NCBI RefSeq assembly: GCF_003226325.1
Contig: NZ_PDOD01000002.1
Coordinates: 496,001 to 560,000, forward strand
DNA length: 64,000 bases
Direction: 5' to 3'
Source: Salipaludibacillus keqinensis
Lineage (GTDB): Bacteria > Bacillota > Bacilli > Bacillales > Salisediminibacteriaceae
Below the pieces are notes generated by a model that worked only from the letters and a program-made list of their open reading frames with translations, ran no database searches and had not been told where the DNA came from. Both the position numbers and the translations under genes were made by a program. The first letter of the stretch is position 1, and each line of letters starts with the position of its first letter. Positions 47,029 through 55,990 of this stretch are shown here, piece by piece.

Positions 47029-47427
47029 TCATTGTAGAGAAAAGATAATTAAGAACACCAACACAATCATAAAACAAACAGCGAAAATCCACGATCCTGA
47101 GTGGTCGCTCGCTGTTGGAGAAGATGGTTCATCTTCATTAGTGAATTCTTCTTCAGCTGTTGGCTGAGGCAAAGTTTCGTCTCTTTTATCCGGCGACAGT
47201 GTCTCGTTTAACCGGTTGAATTGTTCAATGATTTCAGCTAAGGCAAATAAAAACGCAGCCGCGAACAATCCGATAAACCAGTAAAGCAAGATCAATGGCC
47301 AGTCATAGTAGTATGTATAGCCATCAAAGTCCACTGTTCCAAAGACTAATCCACTGATAACGGATGATAGAAAAATAATGACTGAAACCATTACAAGCAA
47401 TACAGAGACACGATTACGATATCTCAT
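47029..47427 (-). CDS. Unknown membrane protein with three helices
   Basis: A 132-residue protein: two N-terminal helices (VLLVMVSVIIFLSSVISGLVFG; PLILLYWFIGLFAAAFLFALAEII), an acidic Pro/Thr/Ser-rich loop (residues 75-107) and a C-terminal helix (SWIFAVCFMIVLVFLIIFSL). No family recognised. AGGAGGTG precedes the ATG. Confidence 0.75.
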   Translation of the reverse strand: MRYRNRVSVLLVMVSVIIFLSSVISGLVFGTVDFDGYTYYYDWPLILLYWFIGLFAAAFLFALAEIIEQFNRLNETLSPDKRDETLPQPTAEEEFTNEDEPSSPTASDHSGSWIFAVCFMIVLVFLIIFSLQ

Positions 47428-47690
47428 ATCAACACCTCCTCACTCAATAAATTCTTCTATAAAATCCATTATCCTCCTTTTTATGAAAATGATGAGTTCA
47501 ACTACTATAATCAGCTGCTTAAAATCTACCTCTACTCCGAGGACTAGTTTTAATGGTTTCATTTATCATGATTCTTGCCTGGTTTATTTTGTGGGGGCTA
47601 CAGGATGTCTCAAACCGACTACAGCTTCCCTCAAACTGCTTACACCTTACTCCAAACCAGCTACAGATCGAGACCAGTTTTGTAAAACCA
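47428..47690. repeat. Gene-free stretch with CTCAAACCGACTACAG repeats, copy 3
   Basis: No gene is supported. At 47609-47673 three units at about 22-base spacing (CTCAAACCGACTACAG, CTCAAACTGCTTACAC, TCCAAACCAGCTACAG) show the motif in its tandem form. The first 16 bases are identical to the copies at 24247 and 36272. Confidence 0.65.
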
Positions 47691-47691
47691 C

Positions 47692-47722
47692 TAAAAAAAG
47701 CCCTCATTCATAATGAGAGCTT
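47692..47722 (-). terminator. Intrinsic terminator of the first cold-shock gene
   Basis: On the minus strand AAAGCTCTCATT pairs with AATGAGGGCTTTTTT around ATG. Confidence 0.8.
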
Positions 47723-47731
47723 TATGTACAA

Positions 47732-47929
47732 TTATTTTTGTACGTTTGTAGCTTGCGGACCACGTTGTCCTTCTTCAATCTCAAATGTGACTGTTTGTCC
47801 TTCTTCAAGAGATTTGAATCCATCTCCTTGAATTGCGGAGAAGTGAACGAATACGTCATCTTGTCCTTCTACTTCAATGAAACCAAAACCTTTTTCTGCA
47901 TTAAACCATTTTACTGTACCTTGTGTCAT
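47732..47929 (-). CDS. Cold-shock protein, CspB type, copy 1
   Basis: A 65-residue single cold-shock domain that binds single-stranded RNA and DNA. RNP1 is KGFGFIEV and RNP2 is VFVHFSAI. It differs from the neighbour at 48033 by few residues ([17 protein letters not shown] against [17 protein letters not shown]). GGAGG lies a few bases before the ATG. It has its own terminator. Confidence 0.96.
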   Translation of the reverse strand: MTQGTVKWFNAEKGFGFIEVEGQDDVFVHFSAIQGDGFKSLEEGQTVTFEIEEGQRGPQATNVQK

Positions 47930-47996
47930 GTGATATGTTCCTCCTGTTTATGAATGTTTCCCCATCTAGTATGGACAAACCTTCCTAAAATATACA

Positions 47997-48028
47997 AAAA
48001 AAAGATTCCTCTAGAGGAATCTTTTTGT
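47997..48028 (-). terminator. Intrinsic terminator between the cold-shock genes
   Basis: AAAAAGATTCCTC pairs with GAGGAATCTTTTT around TA, five bases past the stop of the second cold-shock gene on the minus strand. Confidence 0.9.
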
Positions 48029-48032
48029 ATTA

Positions 48033-48230
48033 TTACTTTTGAACGTTAGCAGCTTGTGGGCCACGTTGTCCTTCTTCGATGTCGAAGCTTACTGCTTGGC
48101 CTTCTTCAAGTGTTTTGAAGCCTTCGCCTTGGATCGCAGAGAAGTGAACAAATACGTCGTCTTGTCCTTCTACTTCGATGAAACCGAAACCTTTTTCTGC
48201 ATTAAACCATTTTACTGTACCTTGTGTCAT
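48033..48230 (-). CDS. Cold-shock protein, CspB type, copy 2
   Basis: A 65-residue cold-shock protein with the same RNP motifs as copy 1. AGGAGG is seven bases before this ATG; an upstream in-frame extension of 19 codons is not supported. A long AT-rich untranslated leader probably lies upstream, as usual for cold-inducible csp genes. The two genes form a tandem duplicate, each with its own terminator. Confidence 0.96.
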   Translation of the reverse strand: MTQGTVKWFNAEKGFGFIEVEGQDDVFVHFSAIQGEGFKTLEEGQAVSFDIEEGQRGPQAANVQK

Positions 48231-48512
48231 GAAAAATTCCTCCTGCGTGGGGGTTTCCCACATAATATTACTATTTGAGCTCTTCATTTATTCGTTCAAG
48301 ATGAAAATAACTTACATGAAGCTTTTCTCTTTCAGTCATATCCGAACGTCAATAAGTTAACCTTAGTGTATCATATCTAAAATAAAAATGAAACTCTTCC
48401 TTGAAATTTTTTATTCAAATAGCCTATTTTTTATTATTTCTTTTATCAGCGAGTGATCATCTCGCAAAAAACTTGCTCTCATCCTAGTTGCTACAAGCTT
48501 TTTAATCTGGAG

Positions 48513-50009
48513 CTACCTATTTTTCGTTTCTTCTTTCATGATCTCTAAAAATAAATTTGCAAAGTAAGGGTCAAATTGAGTACCCCTTCCTTCTTTGATG
48601 ATGTTAAGTGCTCTCTCATAATCCATTCCCTTTAAGTAAGGTCTGTCCGAAGTCATAGCGTCAAAAGCATCCGCCACAGCGAGAAGTCGACCGAACGTTG
48701 GAATATCATTTCCTTTCAAGCCTTCGGGATATCCTTTCCCATCGTAACGTTCGTGGTGATATTGTACGCCTGGTAGAATCGGTGTCCACTCTTCTGGTAA
48801 GTCAACTTGTTCAAGAATTTTCGTCCCAATGACAGGGTGCTGTTTAATTTGCTCAAATTCCTCCTCTGTCAGTCGGCTCTCTTTAAGTAGGATATGATCA
48901 CGGATGCCGATTTTACCGATGTCATGTAAAAGAGCAGACTTTTTCAGTAAATCTTCTTGTTTCTCAGGAAAATCAGCTTTTCTGGCGATTCTAACGGCGT
49001 AGTTTGCCACTCGTGATGAGTGCCCCGCTGTATAGGGATCTCTCGCATCGAGAGTGGCTGCAAATACCGAGAAGAAGCTATTAATTAATTGGTCGTTTCG
49101 ATTGTCCCTTTCTTTAATTCCAATCACCATCGAATTAAATCCACTGACTAGATGAGCGAATTCGTCGGAGTATGATTTATCTAACGTCTCGAAATTTCCC
49201 TTACCCACTTCTTCAAACCTTCCTCGAAGTTGGTCAATAGGTTCTTGAATGTTTCGATAAAGTAAAATACCGGTAGTAATCGAAATCCCTAAAATGACAA
49301 GAACAATAACCAATGCCCAACTCCAATAGTTTTCTAAAGAATAATTGTTGCTTTCCACCGTTCTTATTTGAAGAGCTACGATAAATAACAAGACTGGAAA
49401 TACAGCTGTAAATAAAGAACTGATGAGTAATTTTACTTTATAACTAATCAATTGATTCGTCTCTAAAAAAAGTTCAACATCCTGTTCTCGTTTCGCTCTT
49501 GCATAAATATGATTAGCTAATATCAAGCTTGCACGGTATGTAAGAAAAAACTCAATTAAGGCATGCATCACCGCGATTAAAATGGCTCCAGCCCATGCTA
49601 GTGCAATGTAGTAATACTCGAAATGGATCCAGCCGTTGTAAATAAGAATGGCATACAAGATAGAAGCAGGAATAGATAACCCGAATAAATGGGGTCCTAA
49701 AATTCTTTGAACGGTTAAAATAGGAAACCTGTGTGCCACTGTAAATGCCTTTTTGAAATCAGTTTCGTTAGGTAGATCAGATTGAAAAAATTTCTTTAAT
49801 GGACGGATGTGTTTTTTAAATAGAGCCAGCTCTGCTGCAAGCATAATAGCTACGGATACTATCATGACCGTGACTAACAGGAGGATTTCTACTGCGGCCA
49901 ATTGTAAAGTATGAAAAATAAATACACTGCCTACACCAAACACAGCGATGACGGAACCTAATAAATAATTAAGCACAAGCTGTTTTTGAAACTGCTCAAA
50001 CACTTTCAA
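48513..50009 (-). CDS. HAMP/HD-GYP cyclic-di-GMP phosphodiesterase-like protein
   Basis: A 498-residue signalling protein. The N-terminal half has six or so membrane helices, then a HAMP domain (LYRNIQEPIDQLRGRFEEVGKGNF) and an HD-GYP domain. The metal site HDIGKIGI and the HHERYDGKGYPEGLKG motif (GYP present) support cyclic-di-GMP hydrolysis. No extracellular sensor domain is seen, so the membrane helices may sense directly. The start is TTG seven bases after GGGGGA; an earlier in-frame GTG precedes that site. Confidence 0.9.
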   Translation of the reverse strand: MKVFEQFQKQLVLNYLLGSVIAVFGVGSVFIFHTLQLAAVEILLLVTVMIVSVAIMLAAELALFKKHIRPLKKFFQSDLPNETDFKKAFTVAHRFPILTVQRILGPHLFGLSIPASILYAILIYNGWIHFEYYYIALAWAGAILIAVMHALIEFFLTYRASLILANHIYARAKREQDVELFLETNQLISYKVKLLISSLFTAVFPVLLFIVALQIRTVESNNYSLENYWSWALVIVLVILGISITTGILLYRNIQEPIDQLRGRFEEVGKGNFETLDKSYSDEFAHLVSGFNSMVIGIKERDNRNDQLINSFFSVFAATLDARDPYTAGHSSRVANYAVRIARKADFPEKQEDLLKKSALLHDIGKIGIRDHILLKESRLTEEEFEQIKQHPVIGTKILEQVDLPEEWTPILPGVQYHHERYDGKGYPEGLKGNDIPTFGRLLAVADAFDAMTSDRPYLKGMDYERALNIIKEGRGTQFDPYFANLFLEIMKEETKNR

Positions 50010-50193
50010 TAAACAATCCCCCTCAAGTCGTTTCACTAGTTAAATTATACTCTTAAAGAAAAGGATATACAAAAACACTAGTGCAATAGATTTAGGTGGC
50101 CCACAACGTTTTGACGAAAGCTCCAAAGAAACCCTCCCGTAACCTTCTTCACAACAACCTACGAAATAAATTTTCACAAGACTAAAAACACAC

Positions 50194-50225
50194 AAAAAAA
50201 TAATGAGGCTGCCCCCATTATTTTC
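50194..50225 (-). terminator. Intrinsic terminator of the phnDEC operon
   Basis: On the minus strand AAATAATG pairs with CATTATTT around GGGGCAGCCT, followed by more T. Confidence 0.75.
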
Positions 50226-50231
50226 GGCTTT

Positions 50232-50993
50232 CTACAATGCTCTTTGGTCTAACGCTTCTTCTTCATAAATAAGACCGTATACCTTATCTGTCAGTTCACT
50301 TGGATGACCATCAAAAATCAGCTCACCTTTCTTTAAAGCCAAGATTCGACTGGCATATTTCTTAGCTAAATCCACGTCATGAACATTGATAATCGTTGTT
50401 AAATTTCTCTGTTCATGGAGTGTTCGTATTAGCCGGAAAATACTATCGGAAGTGCTCGGATCCAGGCTTGCGACAGGCTCATCTCCAAGCAGCAGATAAG
50501 GTTCTTGCATCATCGCCCTCGCAATACCCACTCGCTGCTTCTGTCCTCCACTTAAGTGCTCTACTCTTCGATTTGCAAAAGAAGCCAGCCCCACCTCTTG
50601 AAGATAATAGTCTGCTTGTTTTATTTCTTCCTCTGAGAAGAGGCCTAATAAATTTTGATAAGCCTTCTTCTTTCCAAAACGGCCTGTCAAAACATTTTGC
50701 TTCACTGAAAGACGGGGAATCAAATAAAAATGCTGGAAAATCATGCCCATTCCCGTCCGTAAGTTACGCGTCTCTTTCTCAGAAAGTTGACACACTTCTT
50801 TTCCAGAAACATGAACAGCCCCCCTTGTCAGAGTCTGCAACCCATTGATCGTGCGGATGAAGGTTGATTTACCCGCTCCGCTACGACCTAGGACACATAC
50901 AAACTCACCTTCCTTAATTGTTAACGTAAGGTTAGAAAGAGCTGGCTCTGTTTCTTTATCATAAGTAACCGTCACGTTATCCAATGAGAGCAT
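50232..50993 (-). CDS. phnC: Phosphonate ABC transporter ATPase
   Basis: A 253-residue ABC ATPase of the PhnC type: Walker A GRSGAGKST, Q-loop MIFQHFYLIPRLSVKQNVLTGRFG, signature LSGGQKQR, Walker B LLLGDEPVASLDP and switch NVHDVDLAKKYASRI. The NVL-TGR stretch is characteristic of PhnC. GAGGAG lies before this ATG. Last gene of phnD-phnE-phnC. No C-P lyase genes adjoin, so the ligand may be a phosphonate, phosphite or phosphate. Confidence 0.94.
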   Translation of the reverse strand: MLSLDNVTVTYDKETEPALSNLTLTIKEGEFVCVLGRSGAGKSTFIRTINGLQTLTRGAVHVSGKEVCQLSEKETRNLRTGMGMIFQHFYLIPRLSVKQNVLTGRFGKKKAYQNLLGLFSEEEIKQADYYLQEVGLASFANRRVEHLSGGQKQRVGIARAMMQEPYLLLGDEPVASLDPSTSDSIFRLIRTLHEQRNLTTIINVHDVDLAKKYASRILALKKGELIFDGHPSELTDKVYGLIYEEEALDQRAL

Positions 50994-51009
50994 TCGTACC
51001 ACTCCTCTT

Positions 51010-51771
51010 CTAAATGACCCTCTTACGAACAATGCCTCCAATGACATCAACGACAATAACGAGGATCATGATAATACTAATCGCCGTCGCCATCGCTTCA
51101 TAAGCAAGACTGTTATAATAGTTCATTAAGCTTTGACCTAATCCCCCACCGCCAATCATACCAAGGACTAGCGAGGTGCGAATGGCTACTTCGAATCTAT
51201 AAAAATAATGTGAGAGAACATTAGGCCAAATTTGCGGGATGATTGAAAAAATCTGACCTATTCTTCTTGAAGATCCGACAGACTTCATCGCTTCCTGTGG
51301 GCCTGATTCTGCCGCTTCAATCAGTTCAGAGATTAACTTCCCTAACACACCGACATTATGAAGGAAGATCGCCAGCAAAGCCGCAAAAGGACCTAATCCT
51401 AACGAAACAACAAAAATAAGTCCAAAAACAATTTCAGGTACAGAACGAACGAGACTTAAACTAGACCGAACCGCGTAATAGCCTGCCTTCGATACGGACG
51501 TGTTGGAAGCCGCAAGAAAACTAATAGGCAATGCCAGACAGAGGGCAACCAATGTTCCTAAGAATGCCACCGATAATGTTATTAAAGATTGTTGCAATAA
51601 ATACGGAACAAGTTCCCACCTCAGTGGCCAAAAGTTTCGCTGAATAAAATCCCACGTGTTTTCCAAGCGGAAGAGAGAAACGAACGAGAACTCTGCTGTT
51701 ACTGCGCTGAACCATATGGCAATCGCAATGAACAGTACGTAGACAATCAGTCTTTTACGAAACCAAACCAT
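51010..51771 (-). CDS. phnE: Phosphonate ABC transporter permease
   Basis: A 253-residue permease with about six helices. The PhnE marks are RSVPEIVFGLIFVVSLGLGPFAALLAIFLHNVGVLGKLISELIEAA (EAA loop region) and SLVLGMIGGGGLGQSLMNYYNSLAYEAMAT. GGTGGG lies eight bases before the ATG, 14 bases after phnD. Confidence 0.93.
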   Translation of the reverse strand: MVWFRKRLIVYVLFIAIAIWFSAVTAEFSFVSLFRLENTWDFIQRNFWPLRWELVPYLLQQSLITLSVAFLGTLVALCLALPISFLAASNTSVSKAGYYAVRSSLSLVRSVPEIVFGLIFVVSLGLGPFAALLAIFLHNVGVLGKLISELIEAAESGPQEAMKSVGSSRRIGQIFSIIPQIWPNVLSHYFYRFEVAIRTSLVLGMIGGGGLGQSLMNYYNSLAYEAMATAISIIMILVIVVDVIGGIVRKRVI

Positions 51772-51785
51772 CACATCTGCCCACC

Positions 51786-52703
51786 TTATTCATCCTCGTC
51801 TTCTTCCGGATCCAATAGTCCCATCGTTCTCGCAGCTTCTAAAATACTGTCATATTCATCATGACTTGCTTCAACAAATTCGTCCGCCCCGCCAAAAATA
51901 GACAAGATTTCCTCGTCATCGATCGCTAAAAATGCTTCTCGAATCTGATCCTTTCTGTCATCCTCTGTATCATGAGGAACCGCCCAAGGGTATTGATAGA
52001 GTTGCTGGGACTCCCAAATGATTTTATATTCCTCTTCCTCAATTGCTCCTTCATTAATCAACGCTTGGAAGATGGCACTATCAATCGCTCCAGCATCTAC
52101 ATGTCCATCTGCGACCACATTGGCCGTAATATCATGGGAGCCTGTAAATCTAACACTGCTAAATTCGTATGATCCTTCATTTTCATAAACATTTCGCTCC
52201 ATTAATTCAAACCCAGGAATGGTAAAACCAGACGTAGACGACTGACTCCCAAAGGCAAAATCGACTTCCTCCACATCTTCCAATAATTCATCTAACGTTT
52301 CCCACGGGGCATCAGGTTGGGTCACGATATAAGAGTAATAATAAGGATTACCATCGATCGATTGGGTGACAACCGCTTCTGCACCACTTTGCTCATAAGC
52401 AATCAAATAGGTCACTGGACCAAAGTAGGCTAAATCCACATGACTATAGTTAATAGCCTCCACTACCGCATTGTAGTTCGGGTAATGAGTCACTTCCACA
52501 GGCATTTCTAAGTGATCGCTAAGATGGTCTTCTAAACGGGATAGTCCTTCCTCCATCTCGCCAATAGACTGAGACGGAATCACCGCAACTTCAAACAGAT
52601 CTCTTGATGCTTTTCCCTCTCCTTGCTCTTCATTATTTTCTCCACAAGCTGTTAGGACAATAATGCTACTCATCAATGTCATTGTTAATAATCTTCTTTT
52701 CAA
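51786..52703 (-). CDS. phnD: Phosphonate-binding lipoprotein
   Basis: A 305-residue PhnD-family binding protein with lipobox VLTAC (Cys20). VIPSQSIGEMEEGLSRLEDHLSDHLEMPVEVTHYPNYNAVVEAINYSHVDLAYFGPVTYLIAYEQ is the family opening and FAFGSQSSTSGFTIPGFELM the ligand loop. Acidic C-terminus (LDPEEDEDE). The start is TTG after GGGGAG. A sigma-A promoter lies upstream. Confidence 0.94.
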   Translation of the reverse strand: MKRRLLTMTLMSSIIVLTACGENNEEQGEGKASRDLFEVAVIPSQSIGEMEEGLSRLEDHLSDHLEMPVEVTHYPNYNAVVEAINYSHVDLAYFGPVTYLIAYEQSGAEAVVTQSIDGNPYYYSYIVTQPDAPWETLDELLEDVEEVDFAFGSQSSTSGFTIPGFELMERNVYENEGSYEFSSVRFTGSHDITANVVADGHVDAGAIDSAIFQALINEGAIEEEEYKIIWESQQLYQYPWAVPHDTEDDRKDQIREAFLAIDDEEILSIFGGADEFVEASHDEYDSILEAARTMGLLDPEEDEDE

Positions 52704-52740
52704 AAATTAAACTCCCCTTCTTAACGGATCTGTATCATTC

Positions 52741-52769
52741 ATTATAAAGGAAATTTATAAAAAGTATAA
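52741..52769 (-). promoter_or_regulatory. Probable sigma-A promoter of phnDEC
   Basis: On the minus strand TTATAC, 17 bases, then TATAAT; transcription would start about 30 bases before phnD. The -35 is weak. Confidence 0.55.
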
Positions 52770-52836
52770 TATTTTATTATGAAGTTTCGCTCATCAGGAT
52801 TCGTTGGGCTAGCTAGGGGCTCATCTTATCCAAATA

Positions 52837-52866
52837 AAAAAAGAGAGCATTCACTAGAACACTCTC
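52837..52866 (-). terminator. Intrinsic terminator of the 102-residue protein gene
   Basis: On the minus strand GAGAGTGTTC pairs with GAATGCTCTC around TAGT and is followed by seven T. Confidence 0.85.
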
Positions 52867-52880
52867 CGTTTAAGAAATGA

Positions 52881-53189
52881 CTATTTTCGTTTAGTCAGCT
52901 TATTCATTTCTTCTGTTACAACAAAAGCAAGATCATCATTTCCGAATAAGGATAACACGCCGAGAACGGTATCGTGAGGCACCTCTCCAGCTTCTTCTTT
53001 TGAAACCGTTAACTCCAGTGCTTCTTTCAAAGCTTGATTCCCACTTTGTGTAGGATAGGCTTTAAGATAAAGCTCTTCAGGTTCTAAATCATGATTAATA
53101 CACCATTGGGCAAAGACGAGAATCATCATTTTTTCATCTTTTTGATAGTTTTGAATAATTTGTTCTTCGATTTCATTTTTTGAACTCAT
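52881..53189 (-). CDS. Unknown acidic helical protein, 102 residues
   Basis: A 102-residue soluble, mostly helical protein (IEEQIIQNYQKDEKMMILVFAQWCINHDLEPEELYLKAYP opening). No recognised domain or membrane segment. GGTGGGG precedes the ATG by about a dozen bases, and a terminator closes the gene. Divergent from the radical SAM gene at 53371. Confidence 0.75.
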   Translation of the reverse strand: MSSKNEIEEQIIQNYQKDEKMMILVFAQWCINHDLEPEELYLKAYPTQSGNQALKEALELTVSKEEAGEVPHDTVLGVLSLFGNDDLAFVVTEEMNKLTKRK

Positions 53190-53370
53190 AATACTTTACA
53201 CCCCACCGTTTTATGCTGAGTATATTATAACGAAAAAGCACTTAGATTCATACTAAGAATTCGTTGTTTAAGTGTTGCTTTTCTGTAACATTTAGCATCA
53301 ATGTAAAATCGATCTTATCGGTACAATTGGGTTAGTGTTCACACAAATCCTGAAAAATGTGGTGATGAGA

Positions 53371-54531
53371 ATGCATAACAAACAACCCCATGCTTCACAA
53401 GGCCATCCTCATGGCATGAGTAAAAGCTTCGATTATGATGAAAATCCCTTTATCGTCATCTGGGAAGTTACCCGAGCATGTGAATTACGTTGCGTTCATT
53501 GTCGTGCTGACGCGCAAGTTGAACCCCACCCAGAAGAACTTTCTCCCCATGAAGGGATGAAATTGATCGATGATATTTATGAAATGAACAATCCTATGCT
53601 TGTATTTACAGGTGGGGACTGCATGATGCGCGAAGACTTATTCGATTTGGCGGAGTATGCTGTGAGTAAAGGAATGCGTGTATCCATGACACCGAGTGCC
53701 ACCGACAATGTCACAAAAGAGAGAATGAAAAAAGCGAAACAAGTGGGTTTGTCCAGGTGGGGGTTTAGCTTAGATGGTCCAACACCAGAAATACATGATC
53801 ATTTTAGAGGAACGTCTGGCTCATTTGATTTAACCCTTGAAAAAATCAGCTATTTGAAAGAACTCGGTATGCCTCTACAAATAAACACGGTGATTTCTCG
53901 CTACAATTATCATGCTTTAGAAGAAATGGCTGCACTAGTTGAGGAATTAGATGTAGTCATGTGGTACATCTTTTTGCTTGTTCCCACTGGAAGAGGACAA
54001 ATGAACGCTTGCCTCACCCCTACAGAACATGAAAAAGTCTTTCGCTGGCTGTACGAGTTAAATAAAACATCCAACTTTGACATTAAAACAACAGCAGCTC
54101 AACACCATAGACGCGTTGTCATTCAACAAAAAGCTAAAGAAAACAAAATTTCGAAAGATCAAATCAACTATTCAGATTCCATATCTGATACCGCTTCGCT
54201 CGTAGACGGTCTAAAGCGTGCACCCAAAGGGGTAAATGACGGAAATGGATTTATTTTCGTTTCTCATAAAGGAGATGTCATGCCGAGTGGCCTCCTTCCT
54301 ATCAAAGTAGGAAACGTCAAAGATCAACCTCTAAAAAAGATTTACCGAGAATCTCCCGTATTAAAAGAATTGAGAAACCCTGACTTGTATAAAGGAAAAT
54401 GCGGAGTGTGTGAGTACCGATATGTGTGCGGGGGATCTAGATCTAGAACATACGCTGTCACTGGTGACTATTTAGAAAGCGAACCGTTTTGTGTCTATGT
54501 TCCTAAATCTCTAAAAAAACAAGCTCAATAA
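53371..54531 (+). CDS. Radical SAM/SPASM protein (TIGR04053-like), copy 2
   Basis: A 386-residue radical SAM protein closely related to the one at 46897. The SAM cluster is CELRCVHC; SPASM ligands include CGVCEYRYVCGGSRSRTYA and EPFCVYVP. Its GGD motif reads TGGDCMMRED, where copy 1 has TGGDPLMRED; the extra Cys is unusual. The N-terminus is His-rich (MRMHNKQPHASQGHPHGMSKS). GGTGAT just before the ATG at 53371 supports that start; an upstream GTG (53335) would add 12 residues. No Fnr box is seen here, unlike copy 1. Confidence 0.87.
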   Translation: MHNKQPHASQGHPHGMSKSFDYDENPFIVIWEVTRACELRCVHCRADAQVEPHPEELSPHEGMKLIDDIYEMNNPMLVFTGGDCMMREDLFDLAEYAVSKGMRVSMTPSATDNVTKERMKKAKQVGLSRWGFSLDGPTPEIHDHFRGTSGSFDLTLEKISYLKELGMPLQINTVISRYNYHALEEMAALVEELDVVMWYIFLLVPTGRGQMNACLTPTEHEKVFRWLYELNKTSNFDIKTTAAQHHRRVVIQQKAKENKISKDQINYSDSISDTASLVDGLKRAPKGVNDGNGFIFVSHKGDVMPSGLLPIKVGNVKDQPLKKIYRESPVLKELRNPDLYKGKCGVCEYRYVCGGSRSRTYAVTGDYLESEPFCVYVPKSLKKQAQ

Positions 54532-54742
54532 ACGTCTCGTAAAGAGCGATTTGGAGCAGAAAACACCATCCAAGCTAACCATGTTAAAAAATGCCACTCT
54601 TCGGCACTTTTTTTGTTATGAATAGAAATAGGATGACAGACTCTCCTGTTTAGTTCACTTACTAGTCTGTTCACAGGGAAATATGATAAAATCAGAGTGG
54701 ATTAGTGGTCTATGTAACTTTACAAGTAAGGATGATGTCTAG

Positions 54743-55468
54743 ATGATTAACAAAAATTCGCCCATTCCCATCTATTATCAATTAGAAGAAAAAATAAAAG
54801 GCCAAATTGAACAAGGGGAATTACAAACAGGAGATATGCTACCTTCCGAGCGTGAATACGCAGATCACTATGCGATAAGTAGAATGACAGTTAGACAAGC
54901 TATATCGAAGTTGGTTAATGATGGATATGTCTATCGTAAAAAAGGAACAGGCACGTTCGTAGCGGAAAAGAAAATTGAACAGCCTTTACAAGGGTTAACC
55001 AGTTTTACTGAAGATATGAAAGCCCGGGGGATGACTGCGAGCAATCGCCTCATCCACTTTAAGACAATCCCTGCCTCAACGTATGTAGCCCATTCTTTGA
55101 ACATTCCTGTTGACTCCCCTGTATATGAAATTCAACGCATCCGTCTTGCCGATGGTGTTCCGATGGCGTTAGAGACGAATTTTTTATCAGCTACACTGGT
55201 TCAAGGTTTATCAGAAGAAGTAGTCCAATCGTCTCTTTACGACTTCATTGAGAATAAATTAAACAAAAAAATTGGGCATGCTACGCAAATTATTGAGTCA
55301 TCCATCGTCAACGAGACAGAAATGGAGTTATTAGAAGTAAAGAAAGATTCGCCTGTCTTACTAATAGAACGAAAAACATCTTTAGAAGACGGCACACCTC
55401 TTGAGCTAGTTAAGTCATCTTACCGAGCAGATCGCTATAGATTTATTATAAATATGGAAAGAAATTAA
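54743..55468 (+). CDS. GntR/HutC-family regulator, NagR-like
   Basis: A 241-residue GntR regulator: a winged helix (PIPIYYQLEEKIKGQIEQGELQTGDMLPSEREYADHYAISRMTVRQAISKLVNDGYVYRKKGTGTFV) joined to a UTRA effector domain (LTSFTEDMKARGMTASNRLI onward). It resembles NagR/YvoA and other sugar-phosphate-responsive members. A sequence TGGTCTA in the 5' region is half of a NagR/DasR-type site, so autoregulation is possible. AAGGATG precedes the ATG. The neighbours give no clue to its targets. Confidence 0.9.
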   Translation: MINKNSPIPIYYQLEEKIKGQIEQGELQTGDMLPSEREYADHYAISRMTVRQAISKLVNDGYVYRKKGTGTFVAEKKIEQPLQGLTSFTEDMKARGMTASNRLIHFKTIPASTYVAHSLNIPVDSPVYEIQRIRLADGVPMALETNFLSATLVQGLSEEVVQSSLYDFIENKLNKKIGHATQIIESSIVNETEMELLEVKKDSPVLLIERKTSLEDGTPLELVKSSYRADRYRFIINMERN

Positions 55469-55473
55469 TCTTA

Positions 55474-55508
55474 AGGCCAGGTTTCTAATTGGGGGAGCCT
55501 GGCCTTTC
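55474..55508 (+). terminator. Intrinsic terminator of the GntR gene
   Basis: AAGGCCAGG pairs with CCTGGCCTT around a 15-base loop, followed by TCATG. The T-tract is short. Confidence 0.65.
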
Positions 55509-55516
55509 ATGAAATT

Positions 55517-55771
55517 TTATTTAACATAGGCTTGCTTCGTTACAGATCTTCTAGACTCGTAGCCTCTTAAACTACCCAATTCCTCGTTCATTAATCGTTC
55601 CATTTCTTGGAGATCTTGTCTTGTGACTGTGGGATCTTGCTCACTCCACTTCACCATATACACAAAGTGAAAGTTTGGAAAGGAACGAAAAATGACAGGC
55701 GAATGAGGGTGGCTGTCAAACCATGCTTTTATCTGATATTTTCTCCCATAACTCCAGTCCGTCAACTCCAT
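55517..55771 (-). CDS. Unknown 84-residue protein
   Basis: An 84-residue, aromatic-rich soluble protein (opening MELTDWSYGRKYQIKAWFDS; FRSFPNFHFVYMVKWSEQDP). No family recognised. AAGGAG lies before the ATG. It faces the GntR gene across the terminator. Confidence 0.7.
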   Translation of the reverse strand: MELTDWSYGRKYQIKAWFDSHPHSPVIFRSFPNFHFVYMVKWSEQDPTVTRQDLQEMERLMNEELGSLRGYESRRSVTKQAYVK

Positions 55772-55936
55772 GTCCTACACTCCTTAAGTCAATAATTCTA
55801 TTCTGGGAAGGGTTAATTTTGAAAAAATTCGCACTCCTTCTACCAGCGGAACCTAATATTTTAGAAACCAATGTTTATTATAGGCAAATTATTAGATATT
55901 TGCTTCATTATAGCGAATGTTTGTTCTTATTTCAAC

Positions 55937-55980
55937 CGAAAAGCACCCGCTTGTTAGAAACTAACAAGCGGGTGCTTAGT
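55937..55980. terminator. Strong bidirectional terminator
   Basis: AAGCACCCGCTTGTTA pairs perfectly with TAACAAGCGGGTGCTT around GAAAC, beyond the stop of the DoxX gene on the minus strand. The short T-tract makes it less certain than the stem suggests. Confidence 0.8.
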
Positions 55981-55990
55981 ACTTTGAAAT

